Source of the DNA: Actinomycetota bacterium | GTDB taxonomy: Bacteria; Actinomycetota; Coriobacteriia; Anaerosomatales; JAUXNU01 | Length of the DNA: 58,412 nucleotides | Assembly (NCBI GenBank): GCA_030682655.1 | Contig: JAUXNU010000092.1 | Location: forward strand, 1-58,412 | Reading direction: 5' to 3' | Program-made: the position numbers and the translations under genes | In this document: positions 44,639-53,368 of the stretch, piece by piece | How the letters are laid out: every line of letters begins with the position of its first letter | Position numbering within the stretch: position 1 is the stretch's first letter | The notes under the pieces: model-generated | What the model saw: only the letters and a program-made list of their open reading frames with translations | What the model was told of the DNA's origin: nothing | Database searches by the model: none

Positions 44639-45391
44639 CTAGCTTCCGAGTGTCTCCTTGACTGCCTCGAGGCGCTCACGGAACCGCTCCTCGGACATAC
44701 GTACGACGTAGATCGTGTAGCCGACCAGCAACATACCGACCTGGGCCACGATGAAGGGCACGAGTTGTGAAGTCGCGATTCCCCCCTCGGTGAACACCAC
44801 GGGGTGGCTCGAAGGAAGGATGCGCGTAACGAGGAACGAGATCGGCACGTCGATGACGGCAATGAGCGCGAAGACCGCGCCGTAGACCGCGCGACGCTCC
44901 TCGTCCTCGATTGAGTTGCGCAAGACGAAGTAGGCGATGATGAGCAGCGTCATGATGAAGTACGTCGTCAGGCGCGGCTCCCACTCCCACCAAACGCTCC
45001 ACGACGCGCGCGTCCACAGCACTCCGGTGATCATCGTGAGCACCGTGAACACGAGCGCGGTCTCCATGGCGATGCGACCCTTCGTGTCGTATTCGCGACG
45101 GCGCGTCATGAGGAAGCGCACCGCGAAGTACGCCGCGACGGCAAACACGAGGAACGACGCCTCGGCCACCGGCACGTGGAAGTAGAAGATCTTCTGGCTG
45201 AACCAGGCGATGCCATAGTGAAAGCCCCCGGCGGTCTGGTTCACGAGCGGCCGCGCGGTGTCGAGCGCGTTCGGGACTGACACCGTCCCGAAGCTCGGCA
45301 CCTCGGCGGTGAAGAAGGCCATGAAGAAGGCCACCGTCGTGAGCACCCCGCCAAGGAGCAGCATCCCAAGCGCAATCCTGAGCTGTTTCAC
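44639..45391 (-). CDS. ccmC: Heme exporter/handling protein CcmC
   Basis: 250 residues, six hydrophobic segments. CcmC loads heme onto CcmE outside the membrane. The heme loop reads LWTRASWSVWWEWEPRLTT, the WWD domain with Glu where most family members have Asp. FHVPVAEASF and ILPSSHPVVF carry the likely heme-ligand histidines on either side. AAGGAGG lies nine bases before the GTG. It is between ccmB and ccmD in transcription order. Confidence 0.93.
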   Translation of the reverse strand: MKQLRIALGMLLLGGVLTTVAFFMAFFTAEVPSFGTVSVPNALDTARPLVNQTAGGFHYGIAWFSQKIFYFHVPVAEASFLVFAVAAYFAVRFLMTRRREYDTKGRIAMETALVFTVLTMITGVLWTRASWSVWWEWEPRLTTYFIMTLLIIAYFVLRNSIEDEERRAVYGAVFALIAVIDVPISFLVTRILPSSHPVVFTEGGIATSQLVPFIVAQVGMLLVGYTIYVVRMSEERFRERLEAVKETLGS

Positions 45392-45428
45392 TCCCCACTA
45401 CCTCCTTATGAGCTGCGACCCGGCACGC

Positions 45429-46175
45429 CTACGCGCCGATGACGAACTCGTAGAGTCCAAAGGCTGCGAGCAACATGATGGCATCGTATCCCGCCACAAG
45501 CCCCATGCCCTGCCAGAACTGCTGCACCGACCCGTCGCCTCCGAGAATAGCGGCAGTCGTGGCCGAGACCGCCGCAAGCAGAAGCGGGTACATGAGCGGC
45601 ACCATGAGCACCGTGAGAACGAAGTCCTTGCCGCTCGTGTTCACCGACATGGTAGCGAGTAGTGTGCCGATGCCCGCGATACCGATGGAGCCCGCCATGA
45701 GCACCAGCGGAATCATCCACCACTCGCCGCCGAAGGCGCTCCCCTGCAAGAACATGAATGCGAAGAACGGCACGGTGAGCACCTCGACGATGCCAAGGAA
45801 GATCAGGTTGCCGGTCGCCTTGGCGAAGAAGATGATCGGCCGGTCGACCGGGGAGAGCAGCAGTGCCTCGAGGCAGCCCTGGTCCTTCTCGTGCACGAGC
45901 GAGCGGTTCAGACCGAGCATGGATGTGAACACGAACGCCAGCCAAAGCAGGCCCGCCGCGATCTGGCGCGGGTCGAAGGCCGAGCCGGACTGAGAGAGCG
46001 CGACCTGATAGATAACCATCGTGAGCACGGCGTACAGTGCCATCGAGGTGACCATCTCCTTGGTGCGCATCTCCATGACGATGTCTTTGCGCAGTATCGC
46101 GCGGAACTGACGGGCGGAAAGCCCGCGAGGTGCGGCGGCCGAGGTCGAGGGCGCGCTGCCGGCCTGCTTGGTCAT
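45429..46175 (-). CDS. ccmB: Heme exporter CcmB (ABC permease)
   Basis: 248 residues with about six membrane segments after a polar N-terminus. FTSMLGLNRSLVHEKDQGCL and EALLLSPVDRPIIFFAKATG match CcmB, the membrane partner of CcmA. Together with CcmC they release holo-CcmE using ATP. The ATG directly abuts the ccmA stop. The final segment ends in a short tail. Confidence 0.94.
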   Translation of the reverse strand: MTKQAGSAPSTSAAAPRGLSARQFRAILRKDIVMEMRTKEMVTSMALYAVLTMVIYQVALSQSGSAFDPRQIAAGLLWLAFVFTSMLGLNRSLVHEKDQGCLEALLLSPVDRPIIFFAKATGNLIFLGIVEVLTVPFFAFMFLQGSAFGGEWWMIPLVLMAGSIGIAGIGTLLATMSVNTSGKDFVLTVLMVPLMYPLLLAAVSATTAAILGGDGSVQQFWQGMGLVAGYDAIMLLAAFGLYEFVIGA

Positions 46176-46904
46176 CTACGCCACCCCCATTCCTACGGTG
46201 GAGCGGTAGGTGGCGGCGAACTCGGCCTCATCGAGCCCGCTCTTGGGCTCGGAGAGCACGACCTTGCCCTTGGCAAGAATGAGCGCGTGGCTGCAAAGCT
46301 CGAGGCCTTTCGCGAGGTCGTGGCTGATCATCACGAAGGTGTGATCGGCGCGGATCTGCGCGATGAGGTTGTCGAAGATGTCCATCGCGTGCGGGTCGAG
46401 CCCCGAGTACGGCTCGTCGAGAAAGAGCACGTCCGGGCGATGCAGAAGCGCGCGAGCGATGGAGAGACGCTGCAGCATGCCGCGCGAGAACGTGCGCGTA
46501 GGGTCGAGCCTGCGGTGGTCGAGCTCGACCGCGACGAGCAGCTCGCGCACCCGATCTGACGCGTTCTCGACTCCGTACATCTCCGCAAAGAACAACAGAT
46601 TCTCCTCGGCGGAGAGATCGGGGTACAGCAGCGGGTTATGGCTGATAAGCCCTATGCGGCTGCGCAGCGCGACCGCGTCCTCAACGACGTCCAGGTCGCA
46701 GATGCGCGCAGCGCCCTTGCTCGGCGCCATGAGCGTCGTGAGCACCTTGACGAGCGTGGTCTTGCCGGCACCGTTGGGACCGAAGACCGAGAGAAACGCG
46801 CCGCGCGGCAGCTCGAAGCTCACGCTGTCGAGCGCTTTGCGCACGCCAAAGGTCCGGGTCAGTTCCCGGACCTCGACGGCGGTCTCCGTGCAGGCGTCGC
46901 CCAT
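46176..46904 (-). CDS. ccmA: ABC transporter ATPase CcmA
   Basis: About 242 residues. Walker A is FGPNGAGKTTLVKVL, the signature is FSRGMLQRLSIARALL, and Walker B is DVLFLDEPYSGLDPH. In context it powers CcmB/CcmC in release of heme-loaded CcmE. The signature has SRGM in place of SGGQ, as in several CcmA proteins. The ATG at 46904 has AGGAG upstream; seven more codons are open before it. It starts 11 bases after ccmF. Confidence 0.94.
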   Translation of the reverse strand: MGDACTETAVEVRELTRTFGVRKALDSVSFELPRGAFLSVFGPNGAGKTTLVKVLTTLMAPSKGAARICDLDVVEDAVALRSRIGLISHNPLLYPDLSAEENLLFFAEMYGVENASDRVRELLVAVELDHRRLDPTRTFSRGMLQRLSIARALLHRPDVLFLDEPYSGLDPHAMDIFDNLIAQIRADHTFVMISHDLAKGLELCSHALILAKGKVVLSEPKSGLDEAEFAATYRSTVGMGVA

Positions 46905-46914
46905 GGGTCTCCTG

Positions 46915-48963
46915 TCAGGCAGCAAGCTGCTTCTTAGGATACGACGCCAGCCCCGTGCCGAGGATAGTCAGCACGAAACCGAACCACGCCCAGCTGATGA
47001 GCGGGTTGATCTTGACGTTCAGAGACAGCGTGTTCTCGTCGGCGCCTTCGAGCACGACGAAGACATCGTGGAGCGGCTCGACGGTGACGTCGGCTTGGAG
47101 CTTAGTCTGGCCCTGGCGGTAGAAGGAGATCTGGCCCGGCTTGACCGTCCCGGCAGGCTTGCCGTCCTTGTCAAGCAAGAATGTCGCCTCGGTGACCACG
47201 TCGCCGTTGGGCAGGTTCTGCTCCTCCAACCCCTCGAACGTGAAGGTGTAGACCCCGGCCTCGAAGGTCGCGCCCGGCTTGTTCTCCACCGTCGTCTTGA
47301 TGTCGTCGACGAACATGGTCGAGCCCACGAGGCCGATCAGGATGATGCCGATGCCGAGGTGCGTGAGGTAGCCGCCAGACTGCGTTCGAGCCCGGCTCAC
47401 GATCTGCCACAGCGCTCCGCCGAAGCTCTCTCCCTTGGCCGCCGCGCGACGGCGGGCACCCTCGATGAACAGGAACGCCGCGACCGAGACCGCGAACGCG
47501 CCCACGACAAGCCCGACTATCGAGTAGATCATTATCAGCGAGGGCGGCTCCCACGGATTGGCGGAGCCGTTCTTCTGAAGGATCGGCAGCATCTCCGTGT
47601 ACCAGATAGCGAGCAACCCGGCCGACAGCACCGCGGTGCTCACGACAGGCCACTTGGCCTTGGCCCAGAACGCCGGACCCAGAGTCTTGCGCCATGACAG
47701 CAGTGGGCAGACGGCCATGATCGCGACATAGATGATGCCGAGCGGGTGGGCCAGCGCGTTGTAGGTCTCCGGCCCGAAGGCCTTGCCGCCGAACGCCGGC
47801 GACAAAGTGAGCAGTGCCACGACGATGGCCGACACAAGCATGATCACGTTGTTGAAGTAGTACGAACTCTCCTTGGAGGTAAGCGACTCGAACTCGTCGG
47901 CACCCTCGAACTCCTTCGAGCGTACGGCCAGACCGATGACGCCGGCAGCCATGGCGAGCACCATCATCGCGAGGAAGATGCCGAGCGACCAGGGGTCCTT
48001 GGCAAACGAGTGAACCGAGACGTCAGCCAGCACGCCGGAACGCGTGATGAACGTGCCCAGGATTACGAGCACGAAGCTGATCGTCGCCATCATGACGGCC
48101 CACTTCTTGAACCCGCCACGACGGCGGTAGACCGTGAAGCTGTGCAGCAGACCCACGCCGGTCAGCCACGGAAGCAGCGAGGCGTTCTCGACCGGATCCC
48201 AGGCCCAGAAGCCGCCCCACCCGAGCACGACGTAGGCCCAGATGGCGCCCAGACCGATACCGATGCCGAGGAACAGCCACGAGAAGACGGTTATGCGGTC
48301 GACGAGCACGACCCAGCGCTTGGACGAGTCGCCGACGATCAGCGCGCCTATCGCAAAAGCGAACGGCACGGCGAGGCCCGCATAACCGATGAAGAGCGTC
48401 GGCGGATGGATGATCATCGCCCAGTGTTGGAGTAGCGGGTTCATGCCGATCTCGCCGATGAGCAGCTCGCCATTGGCCCCAAGCCACTCCGCCGGAGACA
48501 CCCGGAAGGGGTTGTTGGCACTCACGAACAGCGACACGAGGAAGAACAGCTGCACGATATTGAGTACGGCGAGAGACATGTTCGACAGCTCATCGGTTTC
48601 GGACATGCGCCGCCATGCGACGTAGGCCGCAAAGATCGCGAGCAGCCACGCCCAGAACAGCAGCGAGCCCTCGCGTCCCGCCCACACACCAGAGATCTTG
48701 TACAGCCAGGAGATACTGGAGACGTCGGTCGAATGATTCTCGGCGACGTACATGAAAGTGAAGTCCTGTCGGAAGAAGGCGGCCAGCAGTACCGCTACAC
48801 TGCCCGTTAGGCCGGCGAAGATCGCGTACGTGGACAGGTATCCCACGTTCGTGACCGGCTCGCCCTCCTTGCTTCCCATCGCGCGTCCCCAAAACAGCGA
48901 TATCACGGAGACGAACCCACTCACCAAAGCGAGTGCCATGAGCACGTTCCCGAGCGTTGTCAT
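46915..48963 (-). CDS. ccmF: Cytochrome c heme lyase CcmF
   Basis: About 682 residues and roughly 15 membrane segments, near the family size. CcmF takes heme from CcmE and joins it to apocytochrome c. The WWD heme loop is WGGFWAWDPVENASLLPWL, and QHWAMIIHPPTLFIGYAG contains conserved histidines. A periplasmic domain sits before the last helix. The ATG at 48963 has GGAG five bases upstream. No ccmG, ccmH or ccmI gene is in the window, so the reductive and apocytochrome-binding parts must lie elsewhere or be replaced. Confidence 0.95.
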   Translation of the reverse strand: MTTLGNVLMALALVSGFVSVISLFWGRAMGSKEGEPVTNVGYLSTYAIFAGLTGSVAVLLAAFFRQDFTFMYVAENHSTDVSSISWLYKISGVWAGREGSLLFWAWLLAIFAAYVAWRRMSETDELSNMSLAVLNIVQLFFLVSLFVSANNPFRVSPAEWLGANGELLIGEIGMNPLLQHWAMIIHPPTLFIGYAGLAVPFAFAIGALIVGDSSKRWVVLVDRITVFSWLFLGIGIGLGAIWAYVVLGWGGFWAWDPVENASLLPWLTGVGLLHSFTVYRRRGGFKKWAVMMATISFVLVILGTFITRSGVLADVSVHSFAKDPWSLGIFLAMMVLAMAAGVIGLAVRSKEFEGADEFESLTSKESSYYFNNVIMLVSAIVVALLTLSPAFGGKAFGPETYNALAHPLGIIYVAIMAVCPLLSWRKTLGPAFWAKAKWPVVSTAVLSAGLLAIWYTEMLPILQKNGSANPWEPPSLIMIYSIVGLVVGAFAVSVAAFLFIEGARRRAAAKGESFGGALWQIVSRARTQSGGYLTHLGIGIILIGLVGSTMFVDDIKTTVENKPGATFEAGVYTFTFEGLEEQNLPNGDVVTEATFLLDKDGKPAGTVKPGQISFYRQGQTKLQADVTVEPLHDVFVVLEGADENTLSLNVKINPLISWAWFGFVLTILGTGLASYPKKQLAA

Positions 48964-49027
48964 GCGTTCTCCATCCGTCGCCAGGACATGAAGCGGCCAC
49001 CCGACTCGCGGGCCGCGGACGTGGTTT

Positions 49028-49705
49028 CTACTTGCTCTCCTCGGACATGGCCACCGTCGTGGCATCGAACACGCCAGCGCTATCGAGCGATCCGCCGATG
49101 ACTACGTGCGAACCGTCTGTCATGCCTGCGGGCAGAGCCCCGTCGTAGAAGACGTCGATGCCCCGTGTCTCTCCTGCAGCATTCGCGATGGAGAAGCGCA
49201 CGCTGTCGCCAGGCGGCTGGATGGTGGCTGCAATGACGTAGCCGGTTAGCTTCATCGGCTTGCCAACAGCGGTCTCTCCCATAGCAAGAACAGAAGCGAC
49301 CGTAGTGGCGTCCGTCGCGGACTCGTACTTGGACGGGCACTTGGTGAGCATGTCATCGGCGTCCAGCACGCCATCGGAACTGAGCGTGCCGGTCATGATG
49401 GCGACGACCCCGTCGCCGAACGTCGAGGGAACGCTTCCGCTGTAGACGACTTTCAGGGTGGGGCCGCCGGTGGCGTTCTCCTCGCGGATCTCGAAGCGCA
49501 TCGGGTTGGACTTCTTGTCCCAGGAGCCTTCGACGACCGAGCCGCCGACCTTGATGCGCTCGCCATCGAATTCGCTGCTGCCGGCGACCTCGCTGACCTC
49601 GCGATAGTAGGCGCCCTGAGACTGGGCTCCGAAAAAGACCGCGATGACCGCGATCAGGACAATCGCCGTGACGCCGATAAGGCGCATTCGTGCCCGTTTG
49701 TTCAC
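49028..49705 (-). CDS. ccmE: Heme chaperone CcmE, Cys-type, with duplicated OB-like domain
   Basis: 225 residues against about 150 usually. One N-terminal membrane anchor (about 8-28) precedes an OB-like domain. The heme-binding position is Cys123 in LTKCPSKYE (CxxxY) instead of the HxxxY of proteobacteria; Cys-type CcmE is known in Desulfovibrio and archaea. A second domain (about 145-222) repeats the pattern of the first (KVGGSVVEG and KLTGYVIAA; GTLSSDGVLDA and GSLDSAGVFDA) but lacks the Cys. The GTG start has AAGGAG seven bases upstream. It leads the ccm operon. Confidence 0.92.
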   Translation of the reverse strand: MNKRARMRLIGVTAIVLIAVIAVFFGAQSQGAYYREVSEVAGSSEFDGERIKVGGSVVEGSWDKKSNPMRFEIREENATGGPTLKVVYSGSVPSTFGDGVVAIMTGTLSSDGVLDADDMLTKCPSKYESATDATTVASVLAMGETAVGKPMKLTGYVIAATIQPPGDSVRFSIANAAGETRGIDVFYDGALPAGMTDGSHVVIGGSLDSAGVFDATTVAMSEESK

Positions 49706-49978
49706 CTGGTCACTCCTTCATACGCATGCCTACGGTCACGTAGGGCGGCCGCGCGGGGCACGCGACACTACAGCCGCGTGGTGCGTCGTGACGAGGGAAG
49801 GACACCGCTCGTGCCGCCTACTTGCCTGAACACCCAGATAGTACCATCGCCGACCCATCGCCGACAACGGACGCGCAACCCGGAACCACGCCCCCAGAAG
49901 AGCAAACCCGGGGCCGGGTCGGGTCGGCTGCTTCGGTGTGGCGTTTCGCGTGCAAGCAGGTGCCGCGGCGGCGTGCTG
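49706..49978. other. Upstream region of the ccm operon without a gene
   Basis: A 273-base gap between the ccm operon and the gene ending at 49979. A short hairpin CCTACG/CGTAGG spans 49729-49744 just before the ccmE ribosome site. No open frame with support and no clear promoter were seen. Confidence 0.45.
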
Positions 49979-50890
49979 TCACTGCCCCGCGGCACGCTGC
50001 AACCACTGCACATCGGGAACGAATCCGACCTGGCGCAGAAGCGTCATGTACTCCTCGGCAGGAAGCTCGCCGGAAGCACCCTTGAGGGCGACCATCGTAG
50101 CCTCGATGACGTTCGTGCCGAAGCTGCGCCCTTCGAGACGCGGCGTGCTCGTGACGAGCAGCTCGATGCCTTTGGCGCGGCACAGCTCGACGTCTTCCGG
50201 CGTCGTCGTGTTCGTGATGACCCATTTGCCGCTCATGTCCGCGGGCATGTACTTCTTCACGTACTGCCAGTCACCAGCGATGATGTCGGCCCAACGGTAG
50301 ATCTTCTCCATGCGCGGGTTGGGCTTGGGCTCCTTGTTCTGCTCGCTGCCGGTCGGGTAGAGCCAGGAGAACGGAAGCTGAGACACGAGCGGCGTGAGCA
50401 CGCGCACGAGCACCACGAGCGAACGCCAGGTGCGTATCGGGAACGGCACGCCCAGCGCGTAGATCAGATCGCCAAAGACCATCTCGCAGCCCGCGTCACG
50501 CAGTCCCTCAGCCATGCCCCAACGGTCGACGGCGCTCGTCATAAGCACGCGCTTGCCGCGCAGGTCGAGCCCGAGCTCGCCGGTCAGGTAGCCCGGGACG
50601 CTCGCCTCGACCGCGCCCTTGAGGCCGCTGCCGTCAACGATCGGGGTGTCCCCGGCCGCCTTCTTGAGCTTCTTGGCCTCACGGAAAAAGTACTTGTGCC
50701 CTGCGGCTCGCAGATAGATGTCGATACCGCCCATGCCAAATGCGTCGACATGGTCTTTCAGCTCGGCGAACTTGGCGGCGGCCCGGTCCAGATCACCATC
50801 GGTGCCGATACGGCTGATGCGGAACTGTTCGCCAAGGAGCTCGATCTCGACCGAGTGGTCTCGCTTGGAGGAGCCTATGCTGACGCTCAC
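49979..50890 (-). CDS. Conserved protein of unclear function (family sometimes labelled quinate/shikimate dehydrogenase)
   Basis: About 303 residues, no signal peptide or clear membrane anchor. Stretches such as TPIVDGSGLKGAVEASVPG and KWVITNTTTPEDVELCRAKG suggest an alpha/beta enzyme fold. I recall similar proteins in Firmicutes annotated as quinate 5-dehydrogenase, always beside a regulator like the one upstream here, but no catalytic motif proves this. The GTG at 50890 overlaps the regulator stop (GTGA); the frame stays open seven codons further upstream. The coupling implies a shared process. Confidence 0.55.
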   Translation of the reverse strand: MSVSIGSSKRDHSVEIELLGEQFRISRIGTDGDLDRAAAKFAELKDHVDAFGMGGIDIYLRAAGHKYFFREAKKLKKAAGDTPIVDGSGLKGAVEASVPGYLTGELGLDLRGKRVLMTSAVDRWGMAEGLRDAGCEMVFGDLIYALGVPFPIRTWRSLVVLVRVLTPLVSQLPFSWLYPTGSEQNKEPKPNPRMEKIYRWADIIAGDWQYVKKYMPADMSGKWVITNTTTPEDVELCRAKGIELLVTSTPRLEGRSFGTNVIEATMVALKGASGELPAEEYMTLLRQVGFVPDVQWLQRAAGQ

Positions 50891-51501
50891 GACCTCTTTG
50901 ATGAGTTCCACCTCCCAGCACGCTCGGCGGCTTCGCGTAGCGCGGAGCTTACACGCCCGCTTCGGGGCCGCGCGCCGCGCGCCGCCAGTATGCCGGCAAG
51001 CAATCGCTCGAGCTCGGCGATGTCCACGCGCTTGTCTTCGCGAATCGGAGAGTGCCCGAGCGGGATGCCGATGATCTCCCGCCCGAGGATTCGCTCGATG
51101 AGCTCGATGCGCCAGTCGCTGGCCATGAGCACTATGACGTCGTAGTCACGCAGGGTCGCAAGCGTCTCGAGCAGCCGGTTGAAGACCTCGGTAGCCGAGC
51201 CTGCCTCGATGCTCTCCCGCTCAGCCTGCGAGACCACGAGCACGAAGTCGATGGCGAGACGCTCTGCGAGCTCCTTGACCTCCTCGGCGTTCTCGATAGG
51301 AAAGCCGACGAGTGCGATGCGGGCTCCCCGACGCACCTCGCCGATCGACTCAAGGAACGAGACGAAGCTGCGCTGTACGCCCTTTGCGCGCGCGACTTCC
51401 TCCTGGGTTGCGCCGGCCTCGCGGTCCTCGAGGATCTCCTCGAGCGCATCAAAGAGCTTCTCGCGGCTGATGACCTTGTCCCCGATGCGAAACAGCCGCA
51501 T
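50887..51501 (-). CDS. Helix-turn-helix regulator-like protein
   Basis: About 204 residues. The N-terminal LFRIGDKVISREKLFDALEE leads into a helix-turn-helix, ATQEEVARAKGVQRSFVSFL. A C-terminal alpha/beta domain (from about 55) follows with IALVGFPIENAEEV and IVLMASDWR. It resembles a group of Firmicutes transcriptional regulators with the same N-terminus. AGGAGGG lies five bases before the ATG at 51501. It is coupled to the gene downstream, whose expression or product it may sense. Ligand unknown. Confidence 0.65.
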   Translation of the reverse strand: MRLFRIGDKVISREKLFDALEEILEDREAGATQEEVARAKGVQRSFVSFLESIGEVRRGARIALVGFPIENAEEVKELAERLAIDFVLVVSQAERESIEAGSATEVFNRLLETLATLRDYDVIVLMASDWRIELIERILGREIIGIPLGHSPIREDKRVDIAELERLLAGILAARGARPRSGRVSSALREAAERAGRWNSSKRS

Positions 51502-51660
51502 CGCGCCCTCCTCGTGTCGGCGTCGCGCCGCACCAGGCGGCGTGTGCACAGAGATGTACACACGAAGTATACGCGAGGGCGTGGAACTGGGCTCTCCGAG
51601 TCGCCGGAGACCGCGATCCTGGCACTCTGAGTCCTCGATGCCTAGCGATCTTGGCAACTC

Positions 51661-52377
51661 CTAGCGCGCGTTGGCAATCGCGGAGAAGTCGATCGATGAG
51701 GCAAACTCGACCAGATCGTCTACATCCGCGACGGGAGAAGCCACGGTGAGCGCGAAAGGCCCATGGTGCCACACGACGAGTGCCGCAGAGGTGCTGAGCC
51801 CAGTCCCAGGCTTGGCGGGATAGACAGTGAGACTCCCATCGCTCTTCCACGGCTCCGCCTCGGGATCGGCCTCGGGTGGAATACTGAGTCGTGGGACAGC
51901 GTATGCGGTGGCCCCGTCTATGTCATGCCGAGTAACGTACTTCTCGAAACCGGTCGGACTTCCCCTGCCGCGCACAACAGCCTCCGCAGTGGACTCGTTC
52001 ACCTGGCGTGTCACCGAGACGACGGTGTCACTTGCATAGACCACGAGGAAGCCCGGTGGCTCACCGGGAAGCGGGTCAGGAACATACACCCCCTCGAGTT
52101 CTCCACCGATCGCTGAGGTCGGGAACACGCACTCGACTCCGAACCTCTCGTCGAGACGAGCCCACTCCTGTGAGCCGAAGTTCTCCGAGGTGAACAACGC
52201 GCGCGGCAAGAACTCTGTGTTGGCCCCTCGCGGAATCGCCGCAGGCGTGTCTGTGGCTTGAGCGGTCAGTGGTTGGTCTGACTGCTCGGAAGCAGTCGGC
52301 GAGCTACATCCGGAGACAACGAGAGCCGCGAGTGCTACGACGAGGAGTGTCTCAGCGATGCGTTTGGGGATCGACAT
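51661..52377 (-). CDS. Lipoprotein of unknown function
   Basis: 238 residues. A signal peptide ends in the lipobox LVVSGCSS, followed by a Ser/Thr/Gln-rich linker and a mixed domain with FLVVYASDTVVSVTRQVNE. I see no known family. AAGGAG stands six bases before the ATG. It is separated by about 110 bases from coaX and by 160 from the regulator, so it may be a single transcript. It does not resemble the lipoprotein at 39919. Confidence 0.65.
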   Translation of the reverse strand: MSIPKRIAETLLVVALAALVVSGCSSPTASEQSDQPLTAQATDTPAAIPRGANTEFLPRALFTSENFGSQEWARLDERFGVECVFPTSAIGGELEGVYVPDPLPGEPPGFLVVYASDTVVSVTRQVNESTAEAVVRGRGSPTGFEKYVTRHDIDGATAYAVPRLSIPPEADPEAEPWKSDGSLTVYPAKPGTGLSTSAALVVWHHGPFALTVASPVADVDDLVEFASSIDFSAIANAR

Positions 52378-52488
52378 CTCTCACTCCTTCCTAGTAGGCG
52401 CTGTGGGTGAGGTAGTCAGGCTCGACCTTCGTGAAACGATAGTAGGGATCACCGTTGGCAGCAGGAACCGGGCCCTGCCGCAGGTCGC

Positions 52489-53253
52489 TCAGGCGTTGCG
52501 CGCGTAGATGATCATGAGCCCCTTGAGCGTGAGGTCTACGTCCACGTCGGTCACCGTATCGCACAGTGGCGCCATCCGAGGCGCAAGTCCGCCGGTCGCG
52601 ATGACCGGCGTCTCAGTTCCGATCTCGAGCCATACGCGCCGCACCAGCCCATCGATCATGGCGGCCTCCCCGAGCATTAGCCCGGACTGCACCGAAGCAC
52701 GTGTGTTCGTGCCGATGACACGATCCGGCGCCTCGAGATCGACCTTTGAGAGCCGGGCCGCCTTTGAGAAGAGCGCCTCGGCGCTTGTTTCGACGCCGGG
52801 CGCGATCACCCCGCCGATGTAGCCACCGTCCTCGGCTATCACGTCGATGGTGGTAGCGGTCCCGAAGTCGACCACGACGACGGGTCCGCCGTGGGACTCA
52901 AAGGCGGCGACGCCGTTGACGATACGGTCCGCCCCGACCTCGTGAGGATTGTCGTAGCGTATCGGCATGCCGGTCTTGAGCCCGGGGCCTACGACCATCG
53001 GTGCTCGACCGGTTGCCTGCTGCGCGATCTCCTCGTATGCCGCAGTAAGACGGGGCACGACCGAAGAGACCACGACCCGCTCGACGTCGGACCAGCCGGA
53101 GCCTTCCTCGGCGAGCAGGATTCCGATCTGGACGCGGAGTTCGTCGGAGGTGAGCGAAGGAGTGGTGGAGACCCGCCAGTGGCCGTCGAGGCCGCCCTCG
53201 CCGAACAGGCCAAGGACGGTCTGCGTGTTTCCAACGTCGACCGCGAGAATCAT
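52489..53253 (-). CDS. coaX: Type III pantothenate kinase
   Basis: About 254 residues, normal for CoaX. It phosphorylates pantothenate in the first step of CoA synthesis. ILAVDVGNTQTVLGLFG holds the first phosphate-binding motif, GADRIVNGVAAFE the active-site stretch, and VVDFGTATTIDVI the second. GGGAGG lies seven bases before the ATG at 53253. The gene is divergent from the response regulator at 53369, leaving a 115-base shared upstream region. Confidence 0.95.
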   Translation of the reverse strand: MILAVDVGNTQTVLGLFGEGGLDGHWRVSTTPSLTSDELRVQIGILLAEEGSGWSDVERVVVSSVVPRLTAAYEEIAQQATGRAPMVVGPGLKTGMPIRYDNPHEVGADRIVNGVAAFESHGGPVVVVDFGTATTIDVIAEDGGYIGGVIAPGVETSAEALFSKAARLSKVDLEAPDRVIGTNTRASVQSGLMLGEAAMIDGLVRRVWLEIGTETPVIATGGLAPRMAPLCDTVTDVDVDLTLKGLMIIYARNA

Positions 53254-53368
53254 GTGGCCCCTCCCTTGACATGACGGGCCGGTAACGGCCGGGTGCGCCC
53301 GCAGGGGGCATGTACTGTCCGATGGTATCATCGCCGCAGACCGCCCGCGAATATGTGGAGGTGTACGC

